Shown here: positions 54,947 to 64,000 of the stretch, piece after piece | Layout: each line of letters opens with the position of its first letter | Numbering within the stretch: the stretch's first letter is position 1 | Origin: Methylobacterium marchantiae | Lineage (GTDB): Bacteria > Pseudomonadota > Alphaproteobacteria > Rhizobiales > Beijerinckiaceae | DNA: 64,000 bases | Direction: 5' to 3' | Assembly (NCBI RefSeq): GCF_022179405.1 | Contig: NZ_BPQT01000015.1 | Coordinates: forward strand, 1 to 64,000 | Made by a program: the position numbers and the translations under genes | The notes under the pieces: model-generated | Told to the model about the DNA's origin: nothing | The model's input: the letters and a program-made list of their open reading frames with translations, nothing else | The model's database searches: none

Positions 54947-56155
54947 TCAGTCGAGCGTTGCAGCGACCCGGGCGATCGCCGCGCATCCGGCCTCGATCGC
55001 TTCTAGAGACGTTGCGAACGAGACCCGCAGGTAAGGACTGAGCCCGTAGGACGTCCCGTCCATGACCGACACGTTGCCGGCGCTCAGCAGGTGATGCGCG
55101 AGGGCAAGGTCGTCGGCGATCCGGATCCCATCCGGGCTACGACGGCCGATCAGGCCGACCACGTTGGGATAGGCATAAAAGGCCCCGGCGGGACGCTTGC
55201 ACGAGATGCCCGGGATGGCGTCGAGCAATTCGACGGCACGGTCGCGGCGGGTCTCATAGGTTGCCCGTGCCTGGACCACGAAGGTCTGGTCTCCCGACAG
55301 AGCTCTCACCGCCGCGGCCTGACCGATCGAGGATGGGCAGGTCGTACTCTGGGACAGGAGGTCGGACATCGTTTTCGCGAGCAGGCGCGGACCTGCGGCG
55401 TATCCGATCCTCCAGCCAGTCATCGCGTAAGCCTTCGAGACCCCGTTGATTACAAGCGTCCGGTCCCGCAGGGCCGGGACCGCCCGTCCGAACGAGATCT
55501 GGGACTGGCCGTCGTAGACGAAGTGCTCGTAGATCTCGTCGGTCATGACGAGCACCCGCGGGTGTCGCTCGATGACTTCGCCGAGGGCCGCCAGTTCCGC
55601 GGCGGTGTAGACCGCCCCGGACGGGTTGTTGGGCGAGTTGAGTACGACCCACTTGGTCCTTGCCGTGATCGTGGCTTCCAGCTGCGATGGGCTGAGCTTG
55701 AACCCTGTCTCTTCGAGGCAGGGCACCACCACGGGCACGCCGTCGTTGAGTGTCGCCAGGTCGGGATAGGACACCCAGTACGGCGCCGGTATGATAACTT
55801 CGTCGCCCGGATCCAGCGTCGCCGCGAACGCGGTTTGGATCAGTTGCTTGGCTCCGCAGCCGACCACGATTTCGTCGGTGCCGTAGCTGAGGCCGTTCTC
55901 CCGGATGAGCTTGTCGGCCACGGCCTGCCGCAGGGCCAGGGTACCGTTCGAGGGCGTGTAGTACGTATCGCCAGCCTGCATGGCCGCCTGGGCCGCTTCC
56001 ATGATCGATCGCGGGGTAACGAAATCGGGTTCCCCGACAGTCAGATCGATGATGTGGCGTCCCTCGGCACGGAGCCGGGTGACCAGAGCCTTGGCCGCGA
56101 TGCTGGGCGAGGGCCGGATGCTCGCCGGGCGGCGGGCGATGAGTGTCGTGTTCAT
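54947..56155 (-). CDS. Aspartate-type aminotransferase (class I/II)
   Basis: A 402-residue PLP enzyme of the aspartate-aminotransferase Ib type. ATG 56155 (MNTTLIARRPASIRPSPSI) has GGAG upstream; the frame continues upstream without protein-like sequence. Key blocks are DLTVGEPDFVTPRSI, YTPSNGTLALRQAVADKL, NSPNNPSGAVY (substrate Asn), MTDEIYEHFVYDG, the PLP lysine in NGVSKAYAMTGWRIGYA and the Arg in YLRVSFATS. It lies between the RraA-like aldolase and the binding protein, so it probably deaminates an imported amino acid to its 2-oxo acid. The substrate is unknown. Confidence 0.88.
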   Translation of the reverse strand: MNTTLIARRPASIRPSPSIAAKALVTRLRAEGRHIIDLTVGEPDFVTPRSIMEAAQAAMQAGDTYYTPSNGTLALRQAVADKLIRENGLSYGTDEIVVGCGAKQLIQTAFAATLDPGDEVIIPAPYWVSYPDLATLNDGVPVVVPCLEETGFKLSPSQLEATITARTKWVVLNSPNNPSGAVYTAAELAALGEVIERHPRVLVMTDEIYEHFVYDGQSQISFGRAVPALRDRTLVINGVSKAYAMTGWRIGYAAGPRLLAKTMSDLLSQSTTCPSSIGQAAAVRALSGDQTFVVQARATYETRRDRAVELLDAIPGISCKRPAGAFYAYPNVVGLIGRRSPDGIRIADDLALAHHLLSAGNVSVMDGTSYGLSPYLRVSFATSLEAIEAGCAAIARVAATLD

Positions 56156-56183
56156 GATGGGCTCCACGTTTGCGATGCTCCGG

Positions 56184-56855
56184 TCAGACCGTGATGCCGA
56201 AGCTTTCGAGGGTGTCGTGAAGCCAGGCCTGGCGTGCTGCGCCCCCGGCGATCTCAGCCGTGATCGCCTGTTCCTGGCGAAGCTTCGCTCGCGCACCCTT
56301 GATGACGGCGGGGAGCTGCTCTGGAGCGAAGGCCACCAGCCCGTCCTCGTCGCCGACGATGACGTCGCCGGGCGCGATCGGCTGACCGCCCACGCTGACC
56401 GGGACATTGAGCAGGGCTGGCCCGGACTTGTAGGGTCCGCGGTGGACGACGCCGCGGGCGTAGCAGGGGAAATCGCCTGCCGCGAACGTCTCCACGTCGC
56501 GGATGGCGCCATCGACGACGAAGCCCGCGCATCCACGCGATACGGCGTAGGCACGCATCAAGTCGCCGCAGAGGGCATTGTTGAGATCGCCACCCCCGTC
56601 GATCACGAGGACATGGCCGGGCTCCATCACCGCCAGCGCATGATAGAATCCGAGGTTGTCGCCGGGACGGGATTTCACCGTGAAGGCGGTGCCCACGAGC
56701 TTGCCAGAGCCATTGTAGCGGTTCAGGCCCACCAGTCCCGCAAGGCGATGCAGGTTGTCGCTGAGCAAGGGGGTGGCAAGATCCTGCAGCGCCTCACGAT
56801 CGGCGGGTGCAAGGACCGCCGGAAGGCCGTCTGAATTTTCGAGTTGAGAAAGCAT
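56184..56855 (-). CDS. RraA-like / 4-hydroxy-4-methyl-2-oxoglutarate aldolase family protein
   Basis: 223 aa. The family motif for the class II pyruvate aldolases is present: GDLMRAYAVSRGCAGFVVDG, then AIRDVETF, including the Gly-x20-Arg-Asp pattern that binds oxo acid and metal. GKLVGTAFTVKSRPGDNLGF and PGDVIVGDEDGLV also fit. Members either cleave 4-hydroxy-4-methyl-2-oxoglutarate (or 4-carboxy-4-hydroxy-2-oxoadipate) to pyruvate, or bind RNase E. In this catabolic setting the aldolase role is more likely. Divergent from the LysR gene. Confidence 0.85.
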   Translation of the reverse strand: MLSQLENSDGLPAVLAPADREALQDLATPLLSDNLHRLAGLVGLNRYNGSGKLVGTAFTVKSRPGDNLGFYHALAVMEPGHVLVIDGGGDLNNALCGDLMRAYAVSRGCAGFVVDGAIRDVETFAAGDFPCYARGVVHRGPYKSGPALLNVPVSVGGQPIAPGDVIVGDEDGLVAFAPEQLPAVIKGARAKLRQEQAITAEIAGGAARQAWLHDTLESFGITV

Positions 56856-56900
56856 GGTCGAATCTCCCTGCCGAGAGACATCTCACCTCGCCGCTACGCC

Positions 56901-56944
56901 GAAAAGCGATTAATCTGCACGGATCAGCATTCGGAAAAGCGATT
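56901..56944. promoter_or_regulatory. Direct repeat in the RraA-LysR divergent promoter
   Basis: GAAAAGCGATT occurs at 56901-56911 and exactly again at 56934-56944. The 33-bp centre distance is about three DNA turns, so both copies face the same side of the helix. The second copy reaches to 5 bp before the LysR start and also overlaps its likely ribosome-binding site. This is a plausible binding array for the LysR regulator; the site is seen, the binding is inferred. Confidence 0.45.
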
Positions 56945-56948
56945 TGAT

Positions 56949-57851
56949 ATGGCGACGCTCAAACAGTTCGAGGCACTGCGCTGGATTGCTCTGCTCGGGA
57001 GTTTCGAGCGAGCCGCAGATCGGCTGCACACCACGCAGTCGACGGTGTCGAAGCGTATCCACGAGCTTGAGACGTCCCTGGGGACGCAGCTTTTCGACCG
57101 CAGCCAGCGGGGCGCCCGGCTCACGGAAAAGGGCAATAGAATCCTGGAAATCGGCGAGGAGATGCTGAGCCTTCGCGACCGCGTCGTCGCCATCGCCGCG
57201 AGCCGCGCCACCATGATCCGGCACCTACGTTTCGGGGTCACGGAGCTGACCGCGCTGACATGGCTGCCACAACTGGTGGCTGAGTTGCGGGCGACCTATC
57301 CGAACATCGTTCTCGAACCAGAGGTCGAGCAGAGTACGACGCTGTTCGAGAACCTGAAGAACGGAGCCCTCGATTTCATCGTGACGCCCGATGTGTTCCG
57401 CAAACCAGGTTTTCGGAGTGTGCCGCTCGCCAGTGTTCGAAGTGCTTGGATGTGCAGCCCAGTCTTGTTTCGGGATCGGGGTGTCGTAGAACTGGCCGCG
57501 CTAGCGCAGTTCAGTATCCTGACCCAAGGTAATCGCTCCGGATCCGGCGTGGTCTTCGACCAATGGCTGCAAGCTTGCGGGGTGTCCTTGCCGCACAAGA
57601 TCCAGAGCAACAGTTTCGTGGCCATCGTAGGGCTGACGCTCGCCGAAGTCGGCGTCAGCTACCTGCCGGAGCGATGCTTCGACGGATTGATCGAACGTGA
57701 GAGATTGCGGATCATCGAGACCAACCCGCCACTTCCGCCCATCACCTACGTTGTAACCTTCCGCGAAACCGAGTCGTCCAACACCGTCGGATCGATTTCG
57801 AGGATCACCCAATCGACGTGTAACTTCACCAATCCGATACAGTGGGCATGA
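56949..57851 (+). CDS. LysR-type transcriptional regulator
   Basis: 300 aa from ATG 56949 (MATLKQFEALRWIALLGSF). A typical N-terminal helix-turn-helix (SFERAADRLHTTQSTVSKRI, HELETSLGTQLFDRSQRGAR) is followed by an effector domain from about residue 90. It is divergent from the RraA-like gene, the standard position for a regulator of the adjacent metabolic genes. Effector unknown, probably a substrate or product of the aldolase/aminotransferase pathway. Confidence 0.9.
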   Translation: MATLKQFEALRWIALLGSFERAADRLHTTQSTVSKRIHELETSLGTQLFDRSQRGARLTEKGNRILEIGEEMLSLRDRVVAIAASRATMIRHLRFGVTELTALTWLPQLVAELRATYPNIVLEPEVEQSTTLFENLKNGALDFIVTPDVFRKPGFRSVPLASVRSAWMCSPVLFRDRGVVELAALAQFSILTQGNRSGSGVVFDQWLQACGVSLPHKIQSNSFVAIVGLTLAEVGVSYLPERCFDGLIERERLRIIETNPPLPPITYVVTFRETESSNTVGSISRITQSTCNFTNPIQWA

Positions 57852-58394
57852 TGATCGCCGCGGGAACTGGAGCATTGGCGAATCATGTCGATTTCGCTTT
57901 CGTGGGCGAACAAGTCTCGGGGGACAGCAGCGCCTCAGACCCAGTCTTCACCCATCGACCAAACGCCAGGTTGGCACTCCTGGCATCTGTATTCTGCACC
58001 GTTCGCAGCGTCTTCGAACGTGGCCTGTTCGATACGGAGACATACGCGATGCAGAAACAACTCGGCCTGATGTGCAACGTCTCCATAAAAATAATCATGG
58101 TATCAGACTAGGCGCCCTCGAAGATTTCCGCTTTCGGTATGATGCCGCAAACACCAGAACGGCGTATTTGGGTTGGAAACGGAACATCCGCTTCAAGGCG
58201 AGGGGCCAAGGTCCGCTCCCCACGCATCACAGACCTTCGATCTGGGCAGCATCCATCATACGTTGACCACTGCCAGAGCGCAGGGGGGCCGTTTATCCTG
58301 CTTGTTCCGTCTGATGGAAGACGCCTGGGTGAGTGTTCGGACGATCGGATCGGATCAGGCAAGGCAATATGCGATCAGCTCTTTCACCACGCCG
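57852..58394. other. Unassigned stretch after the LysR gene
   Basis: About 540 bp with somewhat lower GC than the core. Short open frames occur on both strands (for example 57842-58111), but they lack ribosome-binding sites, family motifs or sensible codon use. It may be decayed DNA at the edge of an acquired segment. Nothing certain seen. Confidence 0.4.
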
Positions 58395-58562
58395 CCCTTC
58401 CCTGGACGCCTGGAGCGAAGCGGAAGGTGATCCGGGGTCCAGGGGGACAGGTCGCGGAGCGGCGGAATGCCGGCGCCCTCGGGTTCGAGCCGCTGCGCGG
58501 CACGCTCCGGGATGGGTCCCGGATCGCCTTCCGCTGACGCTTCAGGCGTCCGGGAAAGGGGG
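58395..58562. repeat. Long imperfect inverted repeat
   Basis: The left arm 58395-58440 (core GGACGCCTGGAGCG, AGCGGAAGG) and the right arm 58514-58562 (core CCTTCCGCTGACGCTTCAGG) are reverse complements over about 46 bp with a handful of differences. They flank a 73-bp centre. There is no coding content; it looks like a dispersed structural repeat different from the 12,317 family. Confidence 0.75.
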
Positions 58563-58636
58563 CGTGCGCAGCCGGGTCGGACGAGGGAAGCGCCATTGCG
58601 GGACGGGTGGTGCCCCTCTCCCGGTCGCTGCGCGAC

Positions 58637-58663
58637 CACCCTCCCCCGCAGAGGGGGAGGGTG
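58637..58663 (-). terminator. GC-rich hairpin at the 3' end of the ABC-F gene
   Basis: CACCCTCCCCC (58637-58647) pairs perfectly with GGGGGAGGGTG (58653-58663), an 11-bp stem with a 5-nt loop, 9 bp past the ABC-F stop. There is no T-run; it may stabilise the mRNA end rather than terminate. Confidence 0.45.
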
Positions 58664-58671
58664 TGCGGGCC

Positions 58672-60489
58672 TCACCCCTCGCGCAGCATTTCCAGTTCCA
58701 GCCAGCGGTCCTCGGCGGCCGAGAGTTCGGTCTCGGCGGCGGCGAGGGTGGCCGAGGCTTTCTGGAACAGGGCCGGGTCGCGGCTGTAGAGCTGCGGGTC
58801 GGCGAGCACGGTGCGGATCTTGGCGATGCCGGCCTGGAGCTTGGCGATCCGCTCCGGCAGGGTCTTCAGCTCGTGCTGGTCCTTGAACCCCATCTTCGTC
58901 TTCGGGGCCGGGGGCGCCGAGGTGCTGGCGAGGCGGCCGGGCTTGGCCTTGCCGTCGGGCCGGGGTGAGGCCGCGGCGCTCTTCCGCGCCTCGACGCCCT
59001 GGCCGCGCTGGGTGACCATGTCGGTATAGCCGCCGGCATACTCGACCCATTGCCCCTCGCCCTCGCTGACGAGGACGCTGCCGACGACCCGGTCAAGGAA
59101 GTCGCGGTCGTGGCTCACCAGGATCAGGGTGCCGGAATAATCGGCCAGCATCTCCTGCAGCAGGTCGAGGGTCTCGAGGTCGAGGTCGTTGGTGGGCTCG
59201 TCGAGGACGAGGAGGTTGGCGGGCTGGGCCAGCGCCCTGGCGATGAGCAGGCGGTTGCGCTCGCCGCCCGAGAGCACGCTCACCGGGGTGCGGGCCTGCT
59301 CGGGAGCGAACAGGAAGTCCTTGAGGTAGCCGATCACGTGACGGCTCACGCCGCCCACGATCACGCTGTCGCCGCTGCCGCCGGTGAGGACCTCCGTGAC
59401 CGTCATCGACGGTTCCAGCACCGCGCGGGCCTGGTCGAGCAGCATCATCTTCAGGTTGGTGCCGAGGGTGACGCTGCCCGTATCGGGCGGGGCCTGCCCG
59501 GTGAGCAGGTTGATGAGCGTGGTCTTGCCGGCGCCGTTGGCCCCGACGATGCCGAGCCGGTCGCCGCGCATGACCCGGATCGAGAGGTCGTCGACGATGA
59601 CGCGCGTGCCATAGGCCTTGGCGGCGTTCTTCGCCTCGATGACGAGGGCGCCGGAGCTGTCGGCCTCGGTGGAGGTCATGGTCGCGGTGCCGACGGGGCG
59701 GCGGTCGTCGCGCCGCTCCTTGCGCAGGGCGTGGAGATTGCCGAGCCGCCGGACGTTGCGCTTGCGCCGCGCGGTGACGCCGTAGCGCAGCCAATGCTCC
59801 TCGTCGGCGATCTTGCGGTCGAGCTTGTGCCGGTCGCGCTCCTCCTCCTCGAAGAAGGCGTCGCGCCAGGCCTCGAAGGTGGAGAAGCCCTGCTCGATCC
59901 GCCGCGTGATGCCGCGGTCGAGCCAGATCGTGGTCTTCGACAGGGCCGAGAGGAAGCGCCGGTCGTGGCTGATGAGGACGAGCGCGCCGCGTACGGATTT
60001 CAGCTCGGCCTCCAGCCACTCGATGGCGGGCAGGTCGAGATGGTTGGTGGGCTCGTCGAGGAGCAGGATGTCGGGCTCGGGCGCCAGGGCCTGGGCGAGG
60101 GCGACCCGGCGCCCCTCCCCGCCCGACAGACTCCGGGGATTCTCTGTACCGTCGAGGCCGAGGCTCTCGAGCAGGTAGCGGGCTCGGTAGGCGTTGTCGC
60201 CGTGGGTCAGGCCGTGCTCGACGAAGTCGAGGGTCGTGGCGAAGCCAGAGAAATCCGGCTCCTGGGCGAGGTAGCGGATGGTGGTGCCGGGCTGGATGAA
60301 GCGCACGCCCTTGTCGGGCTCGACGAGCCCGGCGGCGATCTTCATCAGCGTCGACTTGCCCGAGCCGTTGCGGCCGACGAGGCAGGTCCGTTCGCCGGGC
60401 GAGATCGCGAGCTCCGCCTGTTCGATCAGCGGCGTGCCGCCGAAGGTGAGCGCGACGTTCTGGAGGGTGAGGAGCGGGGGAGCGGCCAT
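58672..60489 (-). CDS. uup: ABC-F family ATPase, Uup-like
   Basis: A cytoplasmic ribosome-associated ABC-F protein of about 605 aa with no membrane domain. There are two ATPase domains: Walker A GRNGSGKST and GANGAGKTT, signatures LSGGEGRRVALA and LSGGERNRLLIA, Walker B LLLDEPTNHLDL and LLVLDEPTNDLDL. The linker between them is rich in Arg (RRKRNVRRLGNLHALRKERR). The C-terminus is a coiled coil (LPERIAKLQAGIAKI, AAETELSAAEDRWLELE), as in Uup. ATG 60489 (MAAPPLLTLQNVALTFGG) is preferred over 60525. Confidence 0.92.
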   Translation of the reverse strand: MAAPPLLTLQNVALTFGGTPLIEQAELAISPGERTCLVGRNGSGKSTLMKIAAGLVEPDKGVRFIQPGTTIRYLAQEPDFSGFATTLDFVEHGLTHGDNAYRARYLLESLGLDGTENPRSLSGGEGRRVALAQALAPEPDILLLDEPTNHLDLPAIEWLEAELKSVRGALVLISHDRRFLSALSKTTIWLDRGITRRIEQGFSTFEAWRDAFFEEEERDRHKLDRKIADEEHWLRYGVTARRKRNVRRLGNLHALRKERRDDRRPVGTATMTSTEADSSGALVIEAKNAAKAYGTRVIVDDLSIRVMRGDRLGIVGANGAGKTTLINLLTGQAPPDTGSVTLGTNLKMMLLDQARAVLEPSMTVTEVLTGGSGDSVIVGGVSRHVIGYLKDFLFAPEQARTPVSVLSGGERNRLLIARALAQPANLLVLDEPTNDLDLETLDLLQEMLADYSGTLILVSHDRDFLDRVVGSVLVSEGEGQWVEYAGGYTDMVTQRGQGVEARKSAAASPRPDGKAKPGRLASTSAPPAPKTKMGFKDQHELKTLPERIAKLQAGIAKIRTVLADPQLYSRDPALFQKASATLAAAETELSAAEDRWLELEMLREG

Positions 60490-60545
60490 GGGCCGGCTTA
60501 TGGCAGCGCAGCCGCTCCCGAACAAATGCGGTTTTGTGCGATCGG

Positions 60546-60758
60546 CTACATCGTCGGATTTGCGGGCCCCGTGGGCGAGGGATCGGGCGAGACCGGATCG
60601 ATGACGGGGATCTCGGTCGGGGACTGGGCCGGGGCCTCGGTCGGGGTCGAATCCGGTATGGCCGGGCCGGGGGTAGGAGTCTGGGGCGCCTCGTAGGGCG
60701 TCTCCGGAATCGGTGTCTCGGGAACCGGAGCTTCCGGGATCGGGCCTGGATTCGACAT
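60546..60758 (-). CDS. Small Pro/Thr/Glu-rich protein of unknown function
   Basis: About 70 residues made almost entirely of PxTP/PxPE repeats (PEAPVPETPIPETPYEAPQT and PTPGPAIPDSTPTEAPAQ). It has no hydrophobic core and no signal peptide. ATG 60758 has AGGTGG about 10 bases upstream; GTG 60770 is the alternative. It lies between the PHA-granule-region gene and the ABC-F gene on the same strand. It may be a real disordered protein or a translated low-complexity stretch. Confidence 0.4.
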   Translation of the reverse strand: MSNPGPIPEAPVPETPIPETPYEAPQTPTPGPAIPDSTPTEAPAQSPTEIPVIDPVSPDPSPTGPANPTM

Positions 60759-60841
60759 GGGCGACGCCACCTGTTCGCGAGGGGTCGGGAGAGTGGCTGG
60801 AAACGGGCGAATGCCCGGCGCCGTTCCCCCGATGGCGCGCC

Positions 60842-61159
60842 TTATCCCTTCTTGATCAGGAGCTGGTTGCCTTCCTTGCCGATGATCTTCTTCATCCGCT
60901 CGGTGAACAGGGCCAGCAGCATCGGCAGCCGCACCTCGATCCGCACCGTCTCGGGCAGCACGTCGACCTCGCCGTCGACCTTCTGGCCCATGGCCGACAT
61001 GGCGAAGTTCAGCCGGTCGTCGGTCCAGGTCATGTGCTCGACATTGATGCCGGCCTTGGCGCAGGCGGCCTTCGCCTTGTCGAGCCCGTTGGAAATCCGG
61101 CGCTTCGCCTCGACGGGGCCGATCTCGTGGGGAATCTCGACGATCAGGGGTTTTGCCAT
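60842..61159 (-). CDS. Polyhydroxyalkanoic acid system family protein (PHA_gran_rgn)
   Basis: 105 aa from ATG 61159 (MAKPLIVEIPHEIGPVEAKR). The family marker is the N-terminal VEIPHEIGPVEAKRRISNGL with NVEHMTWTDDRLNFAMSAMG, KVDGEVDVLPETVRIEV and the C-terminal FTERMKKIIGKEG. Members are encoded near PHA genes; the molecular role is not settled. The matching synthase phaC is 50 kb away in this window. Confidence 0.82.
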   Translation of the reverse strand: MAKPLIVEIPHEIGPVEAKRRISNGLDKAKAACAKAGINVEHMTWTDDRLNFAMSAMGQKVDGEVDVLPETVRIEVRLPMLLALFTERMKKIIGKEGNQLLIKKG

Positions 61160-61198
61160 GGTGCGACCATCCTCAAACACGCAGCCAGCCGTCAAGAT

Positions 61199-61235
61199 GG
61201 GGCCGATCGCCATCCATGCAACGGCGACCGGCCCC
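61199..61235 (-). terminator. Hairpin downstream of rlpA
   Basis: Arms GGGGCCGATCGCC (61199-61211) and GGCGACCGGCCCC (61223-61235) form a 13-bp stem with one mismatch and an 11-nt loop, 81 bp past the rlpA stop. The T-run is poor; a terminator role is likely but not certain. Confidence 0.4.
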
Positions 61236-61315
61236 TTACTTCGTCAAGCGCGGCAGTGAAACCCGCTCCTTGCGGAATCATCGTGCGCCATCAGGACGAT
61301 GAGACGGGCCGCGCG

Positions 61316-61669
61316 TCAATTCACGACGCTGAGCGCGACATAGGTCGTGCCGCCCATGCCGAGCGCCCGGGCCGGGCCCTTGGCGAGATCGATGATCCGG
61401 CCGCGCACGAACGGCCCGCGATCGTTGATGCGCACCACCACCGAGCGGCCATTGCGCTTGTTCTCGACCCGGACACGGGTGCCGAACGGCAGGCTGCGAT
61501 GGGCGGCGGTCATCCCGTTCGGATTGAAGCGCTCGCCATTCGCCGTCTTGCGGCCGCTGCCGTACCAGGAGGCCGCGCCGGATTGGGCTGCGGCCGGTGC
61601 ACTGAGTGCGGCGAGAGACATGACGGTTCCGAAAGCGGCAGCGGTCCAACGAACAGGCTTCATATTCAT
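61316..61669 (-). CDS. rlpA: RlpA-like septal ring lytic transglycosylase
   Basis: A double-psi beta-barrel protein of about 117 aa with a signal peptide ([20 protein letters not shown] then AAQ). The domain is complete: [40 protein letters not shown] and the catalytic Asp in [20 protein letters not shown]. There is no lipobox cysteine and no SPOR domain, so it is a minimal exported form. ATG 61669 fits the AAAGGGA ribosome-binding site best among three close ATGs. Confidence 0.88.
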   Translation of the reverse strand: MNMKPVRWTAAAFGTVMSLAALSAPAAAQSGAASWYGSGRKTANGERFNPNGMTAAHRSLPFGTRVRVENKRNGRSVVVRINDRGPFVRGRIIDLAKGPARALGMGGTTYVALSVVN

Positions 61670-63462
<1,793 letters not shown>

Positions 63463-63609
63463 GTTTTCAGATGGTGGCACGCGTCAGTGGGTCGGATAAG
63501 GTTGGTGGTCTATCCGGAGAGGTCGCCCCTCTCCTGCTTGCTCCGCAAAGAGCCTGTTCGATCGGATGTCTCTGCGAAGGCTTCTGCCAAAGTCGTCATC
63601 CCATCAGAC

Positions 63610-63726
63610 CACCTCATCCTGAGGTGCCCTTTGCGCATGCAGAGGGCCTCGAAGGAGCCCTCCAGACACCAAAGCGATCCCTGGAAGCCTCCTTCGAGGT
63701 CGCTACGCGGCACCTCAGAATGAGGT
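63610..63726. repeat. Dispersed palindromic repeat, copy C
   Basis: Ends CACCTCATCCTGAGGTG (63610-63626) and CACCTCAGAATGAGGT (63711-63726), with inner GCCTCGAAGGAGCCCTCCAG and CTGGAAGCCTCCTTCGAGG. It is the closest relative of the copy at 12,317 and lies just after ccrM, before a minus-strand gene end, again between convergent genes. Confidence 0.85.
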
Positions 63727-63785
63727 AAGGCCTTGGAATAACAACTCAAACTGGCTCTGAGGCGGGAGGGTTCGCGCTCTTTCGA

Positions 63786-63995
63786 TCATAAACGCGTTTT
63801 CGGCCGGCCGCGCTTGCGCGGGGTCGCGGGCGGGGGCGCCTCCTCCGGCTCCCCGAAAAATCCATCCGCCTCCTCGTCCGGCGGCTTTGCGATCGGGCGC
63901 GGCGCCGGTTTGGGCACCGGGCGAAAGCTCGGGCGCGGCTCGGGCGCCGGCGTCTCGTCGTCGGCGAAGAGCGGCGTGTCCTGAACCGCCCGCAT
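63786..63995 (-). CDS. Pro/Glu-rich protein, possibly the C-terminal end of a gene cut by the window
   Basis: 69 codons from ATG 63995, dominated by Pro, Glu and basic residues (PEPRPSFRPVPKPAPRPIAK), ending PRKRGRPKTRL. No stop occurs between this ATG and the window end, so it may be only the tail of a longer protein. No family recognised. An AT-hook-like RGRP core near the end might contact DNA, but this is weak. Confidence 0.4.
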   Translation of the reverse strand: MRAVQDTPLFADDETPAPEPRPSFRPVPKPAPRPIAKPPDEEADGFFGEPEEAPPPATPRKRGRPKTRL

Positions 63996-64000
63996 GGCCT

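Noticed and set aside
57842-58111. 89-residue open frame overlapping the end of the LysR gene
   Set aside because: No ribosome-binding site, no hydrophobic or domain pattern; not supported as a gene.

Overview
The window is high-GC chromosomal DNA from an alphaproteobacterium of the order Hyphomicrobiales (Rhizobiales). It is most likely a Methylobacterium/Methylorubrum-type organism. The evidence is the combination of a CcrM-type GANTC methyltransferase, a SciP-like CtrA inhibitor, CtrA-type boxes, an FlbD-controlled flagellar cluster, class I PHA synthase plus a PHA-granule-region protein, an HpnL-like membrane protein, and the rhizobial orders yicC-gmk, fabD-fabG-acpP-fabF and rpoZ-rel-pyrE. 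The genus is inference from gene content. I saw no rRNA, tRNA, CRISPR array, prophage or intact insertion sequence.

Layout. 0-8.5 kb: AsmA/YhdP-like envelope protein, one-cysteine Bcp peroxiredoxin, M23 peptidase, prfB with a programmed +1 frameshift, and small exported proteins. 8.5-17.3 kb: AlaC-like aminotransferase, lipoprotein, phaC, FadL-type porin, FAH-family hydrolase, DUF808 membrane protein, bioB. 17.3-21.9 kb (minus strand): sensor kinase, TVP38-type membrane protein, PmtA-like phospholipid methyltransferase, mnmA. 22-30 kb (plus strand): flagellar block fliK-flgD-sciP-fliF-fliG-fliH-fliN-flbD, with a CtrA-like box before fliF. 30-41.3 kb: an Fe-S-like protein, the HpnL-like protein, then minus-strand gmk, yicC, mltG, an acyltransferase, fabF, acpP, fabG, fabD and an exported beta-carbonic anhydrase. 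41.5-51.2 kb: rpoZ, rel, pyrE, an NYN nuclease, smpB, dapA and a lytic transglycosylase. Two gene relics lie in this last block: a GGDEF tail and a multiply frameshifted tyrA-like pseudogene. 51.2-58.4 kb: an unusual OmpA-like protein, then an accessory cluster of solute-binding protein, aminotransferase, RraA-like aldolase and divergent LysR regulator, followed by an unassigned stretch. 58.4-64 kb: ABC-F ATPase, PHA-granule-region protein, RlpA, ccrM.

How the parts fit. SciP, CcrM and CtrA-like boxes before fliF and before the slt-type transglycosylase point to the CtrA/GcrA cell-cycle circuit governing motility and wall remodelling. FlbD would act on later flagellar genes. The fab, mltG, gmk and yicC block covers membrane and wall growth. 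rel, rpoZ, smpB and prfB cover growth-rate and translation control. PhaC and the granule-region protein indicate polyhydroxyalkanoate storage.

The least ordinary parts are the two relics, the accessory cluster with an 11-bp direct repeat spaced 33 bp apart in its divergent promoter, the OmpA domain split by a low-complexity insert, and a family of long palindromic repeats at gene ends. I did not find a clearly new multi-gene system. The accessory cluster at 53,980-57,851 is the best candidate for undescribed chemistry.
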